Source: Nocardia sp. NBC_01503 (GTDB taxonomy: Bacteria; Actinomycetota; Actinomycetes; Mycobacteriales; Mycobacteriaceae). From it: a stretch of 64,000 nt of DNA. The first letter of the stretch is position 1. The number at the start of each line of letters is the position of its first letter. A program made the position numbers and the translations under genes. The DNA is taken from positions 7,874,001 to 7,938,000 of the forward strand of contig NZ_CP109596.1 of NCBI RefSeq assembly GCF_036327755.1, in the 5' to 3' direction. Below the pieces are notes generated by a model, which saw nothing but the letters and a program-made list of their open reading frames with translations, had not been told where the DNA came from and made no database searches. This document shows positions 7,844 through 14,856 of the stretch, one piece after another.

Positions 7844-8088
7844 AGACGATACGAATCACCAGCGGATCCCGCGCCGAAGACGGGGCTTATCGCGCACTCG
7901 CCGATGCGGCCGACGCTGCGGCGGATCTCGACACCCCCACCTCCTGGCCCACCGGCCCCACCTTCACCCAAACCGCCACCCTCCTCACCGAACACTTCGA
8001 CACCCCAGGCCGTGCACTCCCCTCCACAGGTCCGAACACCGCCACCCGCACCAGGATTCGTGCTCTGGTCCGCGCTCTACTCACCTGA
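7840..8088 (+). CDS. Hypothetical protein (82 aa), coupled to the winged-helix gene
   Basis: MKTIRITSGSRAEDGAYRAL..., 82 residues, overlapping the preceding stop by four bases, so probably co-translated with it. It is Ala/Thr/Pro-rich, with a C-terminal basic helix RTRIRALVRALL. It has no membrane segment and no motif I recognise. Pairing of a wHTH protein with a small partner hints at a two-gene regulatory or toxin-antitoxin-like unit, but nothing in the sequence proves it. Confidence 0.5.
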   Translation: MKTIRITSGSRAEDGAYRALADAADAAADLDTPTSWPTGPTFTQTATLLTEHFDTPGRALPSTGPNTATRTRIRALVRALLT

Positions 8089-8110
8089 CACCTCCACTCG
8101 GAGTGGCGCT

Positions 8111-8156
8111 GATAAATCGTTTGCGAGACCGGGACCGGATTTCTAAGGTGACCTTC
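8111..8156 (+). promoter_or_regulatory. WhiB7-type promoter of the erm gene
   Basis: TTGCGA (-35, 8121-8126), a 17-base spacer, TAAGGT (-10, 8144-8149). The AT-rich patch GATAAAT (8111-8117) stands exactly three bases before the -35, the arrangement known for WhiB7-activated promoters of resistance genes in mycobacteria and streptomycetes. The start point would fall on the ATG of the leader peptide at 8157. WhiB7 dependence is an inference. Confidence 0.65.
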
Positions 8157-8210
8157 ATGTCGTCCTACTGCTTCGTACGCGTGCGTTCCGCCCGGGCTCT
8201 GGCCCGCTAG
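8157..8210 (+). CDS. Leader peptide of the erm attenuator, MSSYCFVRVRSARALAR
   Basis: A 17-codon frame ending TAG at 8208-8210. Its ATG is seven bases after the -10 box, so it is predicted to be leaderless. The Arg-rich tail VRVRSARALAR resembles stalling leader peptides that precede macrolide and other ribosome-targeting resistance genes. A drug-stalled ribosome here would change pairing of the hairpin downstream and expose the erm start. Confidence 0.65.
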   Translation: MSSYCFVRVRSARALAR

Positions 8211-8250
8211 CGGACGCAGGTAACCCCACCGCGTCCACCGGCGCGCCCAG

Positions 8251-8290
8251 GGCCCTTCGAGACCTATCCATCTCGAAGACCCGAAAGGGC
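8251..8290 (+). promoter_or_regulatory. RBS-masking hairpins in the erm leader
   Basis: CTTCGAGA (8255-8262) pairs with TCTCGAAG (8271-8278), and GCCCTT (8252-8257) can pair with AAGGGC (8285-8290). The latter contains the only ribosome site, GAAAGGG (8283-8289), ten bases before the erm GTG. The two pairings share CTT, so alternative folds can open or close the site. Confidence 0.55.
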
Positions 8291-8299
8291 AATTGCACA

Positions 8300-9139
8300 G
8301 TGGCGCACAACTTTTCCTCCCGGACATCCGGCTACGGGAACTTCTCCCACACCCAGGGCAAGATCGGCAATGGCGGTCGAACACCGCGCGATCGAGCCCG
8401 GCGAGAGTATTCGCAGAACTTTCTGGTGGATCGCCATGCGATCGACCTGATTGTCGAGACGGCGAGTCCGACCGGTCTGGTGCTCGAACCCGGCGCGGGC
8501 GAAGGCGCGATAACCCGGGCGCTCTCCGAACGCGGCGCACGGGTGACGGCCTATGAGATCGACCCGCTGCTGGCGGGCAAGCTCGCGGCGCGAACCCGGG
8601 AAAGCCCTGAAATACAGGTGGTACGAGGCGATTTCACCAAAGCCGCCCCACCACGTGAACCCTTCGCGGTAGTCGGCAATATCCCCTTCTCGGCAACCGC
8701 CGCAATCGTGAACTGGTGCCTGACCGCCCCCACCCTCACCTCGGCCACCCTGCTCACCCAACGCGAGTACGCCCGCAAACGCACCGGCGACTACGGCCGC
8801 TGGAGCGAACTGACCGTCACCACCTGGCCCCGCTTCACCTGGACCCTCCACGCCCGAATCAACCGCGAAAACTTCCGCCCCATCCCCTTGGTAGACGCGG
8901 CCATCCTCCAACTCCGCCGACGCCCCCACCCCCTGGTAGAAAACCACCAAGCCTTCAAAACCCTGGTGGCCCTGGGCTTCACCGGCATAGGAGGCTCAGT
9001 CCGCGCCTCCCTCCGCCCCCACTACCGCCACCTGGACCGCGCCCTCTCCACCGCCGGCATCACCCCCGACACGGTCGTCGGCTACGTCCACCCAGACCAG
9101 TGGCTAACCCTCCACCACTCCCTCCCCACCAACTCCTAA
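8300..9139 (+). CDS. erm: Erm-family 23S rRNA (adenine-N6) methyltransferase, macrolide-lincosamide-streptogramin resistance
   Basis: Methylates A2058 (E. coli numbering) of 23S rRNA, blocking macrolide binding. The 279-residue protein has the KsgA/Erm layout: QNFL (39-42), SAM motif I LEPGAGEGAI (62-71), acidic motif II YEIDP, and the target-base motif GNIPF (126-130). A helical C-terminal domain follows. Compared with KsgA, the REYARKRTGDYGRWSELTV segment is typical of actinobacterial Erm proteins. The start GTG (8300) is preceded by GAAAGGG that can be masked by the leader structure. It lies among genes unrelated to arginine synthesis between argG and argR. It ends in a hairpin-rich convergent region. 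The drug spectrum cannot be told from sequence. Confidence 0.92.
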   Translation: MAHNFSSRTSGYGNFSHTQGKIGNGGRTPRDRARREYSQNFLVDRHAIDLIVETASPTGLVLEPGAGEGAITRALSERGARVTAYEIDPLLAGKLAARTRESPEIQVVRGDFTKAAPPREPFAVVGNIPFSATAAIVNWCLTAPTLTSATLLTQREYARKRTGDYGRWSELTVTTWPRFTWTLHARINRENFRPIPLVDAAILQLRRRPHPLVENHQAFKTLVALGFTGIGGSVRASLRPHYRHLDRALSTAGITPDTVVGYVHPDQWLTLHHSLPTNS

Positions 9140-9165
9140 CCCAACGGTCCGCGCCAATCCACCCG

Positions 9166-9223
9166 GCGAGTGTGCACCCACGGCGGTAAACCAGACATAC
9201 CACCGCCCTGAGTACACACTCGC
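9166..9223. terminator. Nested hairpin between convergent genes
   Basis: An outer 9-bp stem GCGAGTGTG / CACACTCGC encloses an inner GGCGGT / ACCGCC stem. It lies between the erm stop and the immunity gene stop, so it likely ends transcription from both sides. There is no U-run. Confidence 0.55.
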
Positions 9224-9249
9224 GGGCTAACGGGACGGGGCCTCGGCGT

Positions 9250-9660
9250 TCATCGACCCATCAGCCGTCGCAGATTCGCGAGCCCTGTTCGAGCCGCGGC
9301 CGAGAGACGGTCATCGTCGATCGACGATGCGATGGCCAGAACGGGGAGTTCACCACCGGAGTCGAGATTCTGCAGCATGTAGGCGATGTAGTCGACGTCC
9401 GGATCGTCCTCGCGCCGTCCCAAAACGTCCAATACCGACAGCAATCCGGATGGCCCGCCGACTTTCACGAGCACTTCCGCCGCGTCGACCTCAATGGTGA
9501 CGATGTCGTCATCCATCAATTCCTCGAGCCGCTTCCGCGCCTCCGGGTGTTCGATGTAATCACCGAGTTCGATGATTGCCGCGACCCTGATCATGGCATC
9601 TGAACTCCGCGAGGCGTCCAGCGCGGCCTCGAGGCCAGAGCCCTTCGAATTGTCACTCAC
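9250..9660 (-). CDS. Putative immunity protein, HEAT-repeat-like (136 aa)
   Basis: An acidic, all-helical 136-residue protein. Repeated helix pairs such as AMIRVAAIIELGDYIEHP, EVDAAEVLVKVGGPSGLLSV and DVDYIAYMLQNLDSGGELPV look like HEAT repeats, a common scaffold of immunity proteins of polymorphic toxins. Its GTG start overlaps the toxin stop by one base (TAGTG), so toxin and immunity are made together. The function follows from position and fold type, not from a named family. It would neutralise the C-terminal domain of the protein encoded at 9660-10988. Confidence 0.65.
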   Translation of the reverse strand: MSDNSKGSGLEAALDASRSSDAMIRVAAIIELGDYIEHPEARKRLEELMDDDIVTIEVDAAEVLVKVGGPSGLLSVLDVLGRREDDPDVDYIAYMLQNLDSGGELPVLAIASSIDDDRLSAAARTGLANLRRLMGR

Positions 9661-10988
9661 TACGGAATCTCCTCGGGGAGTGCAGGTCTGACACTATTGG
9701 GGAGGGTTTGACCGAAAATCTCGCCGGTGGCCGGATTGACATTTCGCCGAACGTCTACGACATGCGGAGTGGGAATATATTGACCGGTTGCCTTGTCGAG
9801 ATGCGCTCTACCGGTCAGATCTACACGCTTGGTAGCCACTCCATCGGCATCGTAATACGAGTAGTGGGTGATATTTCCCTGCGAATCTCGCTTGGCGAGG
9901 TACCCATTGGGTGGACCGCCTTGGGTGGGAAGGTTTCCGCGAGGCCAGGTGGTCGCCGCATCCAACTGCTCGCGCAGACTGATTTGCGCTACAACAGGTT
10001 TCGGCCGCGTTGACGGTTTGAAGGCCTCAGGTTCGAGCCGGTTCGCCTCGTCGATACTTCGGCGGGAGCGGCTCAGGTCGCGGAGGGCGAAACGGGCTCG
10101 GGCGGTGGCTATTCCGTCGCGCCAGCCTCGGACGGCTTCGGTTATGCGGAGGGCGTAGCGGGTTACGGTGGCGGCGGTTGCGCCGGTCATTACGACCGCG
10201 GTGATGCCGAAGGTGAACCAGGCCGACGCTATGGCGATGGTTAGTTCGCCGGCTACGGCCCAGGAGAGTTCTACGAGGATGCCGTGCAGGATTTGGCCGC
10301 GGAGGTGGTCGAGATCCGTTTTGTGGGTGGTGCAGAGTTGGGCCAGTTCGCCGCACGCGCTCAGGATCTCGTCCATGGCGTCTTGGAGGTCGAGGAGTCT
10401 GCGGGTGAACTCTTGGGCGTCTTCGACGTCATTGCGGTTCATTACGGCCGCGGCGTTTTTCAGGACCGAGGCCAGGTCGGCGGTGTGGGCGGTGCGCAGG
10501 CGGGTCCAGGCTTCGGCAGCGGTTTGCAGTTTGTCGGTGTTGCCGTCGGGGATGTCTATGCCGACTTTGTCGGCCAAGCGGATCAGGGAGTCGGCCGCTT
10601 CGCGAAGGCCATCGCTGGGGCCGCCCGCCGACGGCGCGGCACCGTAATACAGGCATGCGGGGGTTGGGCCCGCGGGCATCGCCGCGGGCGGGACCGTCGA
10701 ATCGAGAATGCTGTCGTAGTCGGCCAGATAGTGGTTGTAGCCCGCCCGCACGATCACATTGCCGAGTTTTTGCAGGCCATTGCCGAGGTCGGAGACCATG
10801 GTGAGTACCTCGGCCGCGCGCAGGTCATACTTCCGACCCCATGCGGCACCGGTTTCATCGACTCCGGCCATAGCGCCACAGTCGGCCATGGCCCTGGTCT
10901 CGGCGAGAAAAGCGGTTTGCAGCGCGTCATCGAGGCCGAAACAGGCTCTGCCGACCGCGTAATACGCTCCGAAGTCGACGTTCACCAC
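9660..10988 (-). CDS. Polymorphic toxin, probable type VII-secreted effector with a type-24-like toxin domain
   Basis: A 442-residue protein. The N-terminal 100 residues are helical with a WXG-like element (AAWGRKYD). The middle is a helical region with a hydrophobic stretch at about 235-280. The C-terminal 100 residues (PPNGYLAKRDSQGN, ITHYSYYDADGVATKRVDL, PTPHVVDVRRNVNP) resemble the polymorphic toxin type 24 family as I recall it. Two WXG100 genes lie directly upstream on the same strand and a likely immunity gene overlaps downstream. That layout is the standard one for type VII effectors used against rival bacteria. No ESX core gene is in the window. The start GTG at 10988 is uncertain, and another GTG follows it. 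Confidence 0.75.
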   Translation of the reverse strand: MVNVDFGAYYAVGRACFGLDDALQTAFLAETRAMADCGAMAGVDETGAAWGRKYDLRAAEVLTMVSDLGNGLQKLGNVIVRAGYNHYLADYDSILDSTVPPAAMPAGPTPACLYYGAAPSAGGPSDGLREAADSLIRLADKVGIDIPDGNTDKLQTAAEAWTRLRTAHTADLASVLKNAAAVMNRNDVEDAQEFTRRLLDLQDAMDEILSACGELAQLCTTHKTDLDHLRGQILHGILVELSWAVAGELTIAIASAWFTFGITAVVMTGATAATVTRYALRITEAVRGWRDGIATARARFALRDLSRSRRSIDEANRLEPEAFKPSTRPKPVVAQISLREQLDAATTWPRGNLPTQGGPPNGYLAKRDSQGNITHYSYYDADGVATKRVDLTGRAHLDKATGQYIPTPHVVDVRRNVNPATGEIFGQTLPNSVRPALPEEIP

Positions 10989-11018
10989 GGCAGCCGCCGC
11001 GCATTCGACTGGCTCATC

Positions 11019-11318
11019 TCACCGGCCGAGCATGCGGAGATTGGCGGCGATCGCGCCCTGATAGTTGCTGTGGGCGGTGCGGGCCGCGGATTCCAGCGCG
11101 TCCAGTCCATCGCGGACTTCCTGTGCGCCCGTTGACCATTCGCGGTGCGCGAGCCCGTAGGCGGTGGCGGCCTCACTCGACCAGGTCGCCGAGAGCGTCT
11201 TCGCCATCTCGTCGAGACTGGCCAAATGGACGCTGACGAAGCCTGTGAATGCGCGGATGCGCGCGGTCGTCTCATCCAAATGGGTCAGGTCGACCGAATA
11301 GCCGCCGGGAGTGCTCAC
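11019..11318 (-). CDS. WXG100-family (ESAT-6-like) protein
   Basis: A 99-residue helical-hairpin protein. The turn between the helices reads SATWSSEAATAYGLAHREW, a W-x-(G/S)-type motif, and the C-terminus is helical (TAHSNYQGAIAANLRMLG). Such proteins are type VII substrates and often act as partners of larger effectors. It overlaps the neighbouring WXG100 gene by four bases and is 30 bases before the toxin gene, so the four genes form one operon. It may pair with the product of 11315-11641. Confidence 0.85.
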   Translation of the reverse strand: MSTPGGYSVDLTHLDETTARIRAFTGFVSVHLASLDEMAKTLSATWSSEAATAYGLAHREWSTGAQEVRDGLDALESAARTAHSNYQGAIAANLRMLGR

Positions 11319-11641
11319 GGCAACTCCAGCGAGTTCACGGCGGCACCGAATTCGGCGTCAGTGTCGCGATAAGTTTCGGCGGTCACCCCCAGCTTGGCGG
11401 CAAGCTCGAAGAGCGCGTCCCACACCTCGACGGCACCGCGATGCATCTCGTCCCACCCGCCGCCATACGCGGTAGCCGCCGCACCCTTCCAGCTGTTCAT
11501 CAGCCCGGCGACCTCCCGATCGAGCCCTTCCGACCCAGACCGCAACTCCTCAGCCATCCGATACGCCGAATGACCGAACGCCCGCACCTCATCCGGACCC
11601 ACTTCCAACTGCCCGGATACCCCACCCGATTCGATAGCCAC
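11315..11641 (-). CDS. WXG100-family (ESAT-6-like) protein
   Basis: A 108-residue protein beginning MAIESGGVSGQLEVGPDEV, with the motif NSWKGAAATAYGGGWDEM at mid-length between two long helices. It is the first gene of a four-gene unit (two WXG100 genes, toxin, immunity) that reads leftward. As for other Esx-like pairs, it probably forms a heterodimer with the next product and helps send the toxin through a type VII machine encoded elsewhere. Confidence 0.85.
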   Translation of the reverse strand: MAIESGGVSGQLEVGPDEVRAFGHSAYRMAEELRSGSEGLDREVAGLMNSWKGAAATAYGGGWDEMHRGAVEVWDALFELAAKLGVTAETYRDTDAEFGAAVNSLELP

Positions 11642-11731
11642 GCCATCCTCCTTCAGCGCAGCATCTTATGGCATCCATACAGCAACTATTCGGCGGAATC
11701 GAACTTCGCACCCCGACACACCGGGTACCGG

Positions 11732-12049
11732 TCAAGCAGTGGGACGGAGGCTGCTCAGCACTCGGATCGCGTCGGAGAGAGGGATCATGCGGCCGGGCTG
11801 TTCACCCGCAAGCCCCATTTCGATGTATTGGCGAATGAGCATCGAGGGGGTGATGCAGTGCTCGGCGGCTGCTTCGCGAACTCGGTCGCGCAACTCCTTC
11901 GGGAGTTTGAGCGAGGTGGTGACCATGCCTCGCTCGATCTCATCGGAAGTGGGCGGGAGCGGGGGTGCATCGGCACTGTCGTCGTACACGAGGGAATCGA
12001 GGATCTCTTGCGGACCCTCGCCGGGCTTCGGTTCATACATCGCGGTCAT
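11732..12049 (-). CDS. Ribbon-helix-helix (CopG-like) DNA-binding protein, orphan antitoxin-like
   Basis: A 105-residue protein. The first half is acidic (SLVYDDSADAPPLPPTSDE). The second half carries a ribbon-helix-helix: MVTTSLKLPKELRDRVREA, then EHCITPSMLIRQYIEMGLA. The ATG at 12049 follows GGGAGG by seven bases; an upstream ATG at 12091 lacks a ribosome site. An acidic arm plus an RHH is usual for antitoxins, yet no toxin gene adjoins it: the next gene on the strand is a WXG100 gene and upstream is argR. A palindrome at 12115-12130 is a good candidate operator. Confidence 0.65.
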   Translation of the reverse strand: MTAMYEPKPGEGPQEILDSLVYDDSADAPPLPPTSDEIERGMVTTSLKLPKELRDRVREAAAEHCITPSMLIRQYIEMGLAGEQPGRMIPLSDAIRVLSSLRPTA

Positions 12050-12114
12050 TGTTCCGCCTCCCAAGCGATGAATCCTGACGCGATCCACCATTCATACTCC
12101 ACGGCAGAATACGA

Positions 12115-12130
12115 TAATACCAAGGTATTA
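12115..12130. promoter_or_regulatory. Palindromic operator before the RHH gene
   Basis: TAATACC-AA-GGTATTA, a perfect 7-bp inverted repeat, standing 66 bases before the RHH start in an AT-rich patch. RHH proteins bind such short inverted repeats as dimers of dimers, so autoregulation is likely. Confidence 0.5.
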
Positions 12131-12188
12131 CCCGCAGGCCAGGTTTGTGTCGAACTCGAAATAGACCGTTGAGTACCGAACGGGCGGT

Positions 12189-12719
12189 TCAGGCGAGGTG
12201 TTCTATTTTGGCGGCCAGTTCGGCGCCGGTGAGGGGTTCTCGGGCTATGACGGCGATGGTGTCGTCGCCTGCGATGGTGCCGACTATTTCGGGGAGGGCG
12301 GCTCGGTCCAAGGCGCTGGCCAGGAAGTGGGCTGCGCCGGGTGGGGTGCGCAGGACGGCTATGTTGCCGCTGGCGTCGGTGGATACCAGTAAGTCGCCCA
12401 ATAGTTTCGACAGGCGTTCGGTGCCGCCGGTTACGCCGCGGACGGGGCTGCCGTCCTCGGGGACTACGTAGACTCCGGCGCCGCCGTCGGCGGCCCGCAG
12501 CTTGACCGCGCCCAGTTCGTCCAGGTCGCGGGAGAGAGTGGCCTGGGTGGTGTCTATGCCTTCGCCGGACAGGAGGGCGGCCAATTCGGATTGGCTGCGG
12601 ACCTCGTGCTGGGAGAGGATGGCCACGATTCGGGCTTGGCGACCGGCGCGGGTGCGGGCTACGGCCGCACCCGACTTGCCGGAAACCGTTGCGGGAGAGC
12701 GGCGGTCGCCGCTGGTCAC
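12189..12719 (-). CDS. argR: Arginine repressor
   Basis: An arginine-binding hexameric repressor of the arginine genes. Of its 176 residues, about 25 at the N-terminus are an extra tail. The winged helix-turn-helix contains IVAILSQHEVRSQSELAALL and TQATLSRDLDELGAVKL. The C-terminal domain ends with VGTIAGDDTIAVIAREP, whose GTIAGDDT loop binds arginine at the trimer interface. The start is GTG overlapping the argF stop by four bases (GTGA), so it is the last gene of argC-J-B-D-F-R. Candidate binding sites precede argC and argG. Confidence 0.95.
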   Translation of the reverse strand: MTSGDRRSPATVSGKSGAAVARTRAGRQARIVAILSQHEVRSQSELAALLSGEGIDTTQATLSRDLDELGAVKLRAADGGAGVYVVPEDGSPVRGVTGGTERLSKLLGDLLVSTDASGNIAVLRTPPGAAHFLASALDRAALPEIVGTIAGDDTIAVIAREPLTGAELAAKIEHLA

Positions 12720-13657
12720 GCCTCACCTCGGTCGTGTTGGCGCAGCAGCCAGACCAGCAGGGCCTTCTGGGCGTGCAGGCGGTTCTCGGCCTCGTCCCAG
12801 ACCGCGCTGTGCGGGCCGTCGATGACCTCGTCGGTGATCTCCTCACCGCGATGCGCCGGAAGGCAGTGCAGGACGGTCACATCCGAGGCGGCGCGGGCCA
12901 GCAGATCCGCGTTCACCTGGAAGGGGCGGAAGGGGGCTACCCGGTCGCGGCCGTCGCCCTCCTGGCCCATGGACATCCAGGTGTCGGTCACCAGGGCGTC
13001 CGCGCCCTCGGCGGCGGACCGCGGATCATCGGTGAGGGTGATGGTCGCACCGGTCTCGGCGGCGCGCTTCTGCGCCAGATCGACGATCCACGGCAGCGGT
13101 TCGAAACCCTCGGGGGCGGCGATGGTCACGTTCAGGCCCGCCGTGACGCCGCCCAGCAGCAGCGAGTGCGACATATTGTTCGCGCCGTCGCCGAGGTAGG
13201 CGAGATTGCGCCCGGCGAGATCGCCCTTGCGCTCCTTCAGCGTCTGCAGATCGGCCAGGACCTGGCACGGATGGAACTCATTGGAGAGCGCGTTCACCAC
13301 GGGAACGGTTGCGGCTCCGGCCATTTCGTCCAGGCGTTCCTGGCCGAAGGTGCGCCATACGATGGCGTCGACGTAGCGGGAGAGCACCCGACCGGTGTCG
13401 GCGAGGGTCTCCTCGCGGCCGAGTTGGGTGTCGCGGCCGTCGACCACGACGGCATGCCCGCCGAGCTGGGCGATACCCATTTCGAAGGAGAACCGGGTGC
13501 GGGTCGAGTTCTTCTCGAACATGACCGCCACCCCGCGCGGACCGTCGAGCGGCCGCAGCGACAGCGGAGCCTTCTTGAGATCCGCTGCGATGGACAGGAT
13601 CTCGGTCTGTTCGGCGGGACTCACATCGTCATCGCGCAGAAAGTGTCGAATGGTCAC
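12716..13657 (-). CDS. argF: Ornithine carbamoyltransferase
   Basis: Makes citrulline from ornithine and carbamoyl phosphate; cytoplasmic trimer. The protein has 313 residues. The carbamoyl-phosphate loop STRTRFSFE starts at residue 51, HPCQ (in FHPCQVLADLQT) lies mid-protein and the ornithine loop motif HCLPAHRG is near residue 270. The DTWMSMGQE segment is typical of ornithine rather than aspartate transcarbamoylases. It overlaps both neighbours by four bases. Confidence 0.97.
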   Translation of the reverse strand: MTIRHFLRDDDVSPAEQTEILSIAADLKKAPLSLRPLDGPRGVAVMFEKNSTRTRFSFEMGIAQLGGHAVVVDGRDTQLGREETLADTGRVLSRYVDAIVWRTFGQERLDEMAGAATVPVVNALSNEFHPCQVLADLQTLKERKGDLAGRNLAYLGDGANNMSHSLLLGGVTAGLNVTIAAPEGFEPLPWIVDLAQKRAAETGATITLTDDPRSAAEGADALVTDTWMSMGQEGDGRDRVAPFRPFQVNADLLARAASDVTVLHCLPAHRGEEITDEVIDGPHSAVWDEAENRLHAQKALLVWLLRQHDRGEA

Positions 13658-14856
13658 TTGGTGTGCTCCTTCTCGGCCTCGGCCCGCGCGGCATCGAGAA
13701 TGCCGGGCAGGTCGGACAGGAAATTGTCGGCCTGGGTTTCGGTGAGCACCAGCGGCGGAGCCAGCCGGATCACATTGGGCTTGGCGGGATTCACCAGATA
13801 ACCGATCTCGCGGGCCGCCGCCTCGACCTGCGCGGAGACATCGGCGGTGAGCTCGATACCGATGAGCAGACCCGCACCGCGCACATGGTCGACCAGTGGG
13901 TGGTCGAGCGCGTCGATACCGTCGGTGATCATCTTCCCGATCTTCTCGACGTGCGCGAGCAACCCCTCCTCGTCGATGGTGCGCAGCACGGCCAAAGCCG
14001 CTGCGGCACAGACGGGATTACCGCCGAAGGTGGTGCCGTGCATACCCGGCTGCAACAGCTCCGCGGCCGGTCCCTGCGCCAGCACCGCACCGATCGGCAA
14101 CCCACCGCCGAGCCCCTTGGCCAGGGTGATCACATCGGGCACGATGCCCGCCGCCTGATGCGCGTAGAACGCCCCGGTGCGCCCGATCCCGGTCTGCACC
14201 TCGTCCAGAATCAACAGTGCGCCATGCTCTTTGGTGATGGCGCGCGCTTCGGCCAGATAGTCGGCGGGCGGCACCACCACACCGCTCTCGCCCATCATGG
14301 GTTCGAGGAATACCGCGGCGGTGTCATCGTCGACGGCGGCGGCCAGCGCGGCCGAATCACCGTAGGGCACATGGACGACGCCCGCGGGCATCGGCTCGAA
14401 CGGGGTGCGCTTGGCGGGCTGGCCCGTCAAAGCCAGTGCGCCCATGGTCCTGCCGTGGAACGCCTCGTCACACGCGACGATCTTGGTCTTACCGGTCAAC
14501 CGCGCCATCTTGAACGCGGCCTCATTCGCCTCGGTCCCGGAGTTGCAGAAGAACGCCCGTCCCTGCCCGTCGCCGAAGTGCGCGAGCAGCCGCTCGGCCA
14601 ATTCGATAACCGGTTCGCTCGCATACAGATTCGAGACATGTCCGAGCGTGCCCAACTGCTGGGTGACCGCCGCCAGAATCGCCGGATGCGCATGCCCGAG
14701 GCTGTTGACCGCGATACCGCCGAGGAAGTCGAGGTAGCGCTTACCGTCGGCGTCGTAGACGACCGCGCCCGCGCCGCGCACCAGCGCCACCTTGGGGGTG
14801 CCGTAATTGTTCATCAGCGCGGAGTTCCACCGCTGCTGTAGATCGGCTGTGCTCAT
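13654..14856 (-). CDS. argD: Acetylornithine aminotransferase
   Basis: A PLP-dependent class III aminotransferase that turns N-acetylglutamate semialdehyde into N-acetylornithine, and may also serve lysine synthesis. The protein has 400 residues. It shows NSGTEANEAAFK for the phosphate loop, ILDEVQTGIGRTG with the PLP-ring aspartate and the Schiff-base lysine Lys247 in TLAKGLGGG. It begins ATGA on the argB stop and its own stop overlaps the argF start. Confidence 0.96.
   Translation of the reverse strand: MSTADLQQRWNSALMNNYGTPKVALVRGAGAVVYDADGKRYLDFLGGIAVNSLGHAHPAILAAVTQQLGTLGHVSNLYASEPVIELAERLLAHFGDGQGRAFFCNSGTEANEAAFKMARLTGKTKIVACDEAFHGRTMGALALTGQPAKRTPFEPMPAGVVHVPYGDSAALAAAVDDDTAAVFLEPMMGESGVVVPPADYLAEARAITKEHGALLILDEVQTGIGRTGAFYAHQAAGIVPDVITLAKGLGGGLPIGAVLAQGPAAELLQPGMHGTTFGGNPVCAAAALAVLRTIDEEGLLAHVEKIGKMITDGIDALDHPLVDHVRGAGLLIGIELTADVSAQVEAAAREIGYLVNPAKPNVIRLAPPLVLTETQADNFLSDLPGILDAARAEAEKEHTK

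Noticed and set aside
10986..11021. 11-codon frame MSQSNARRLPW between the WXG100 and toxin genes
   Set aside because: Probably chance; it could aid coupling to the toxin GTG but has no independent support.
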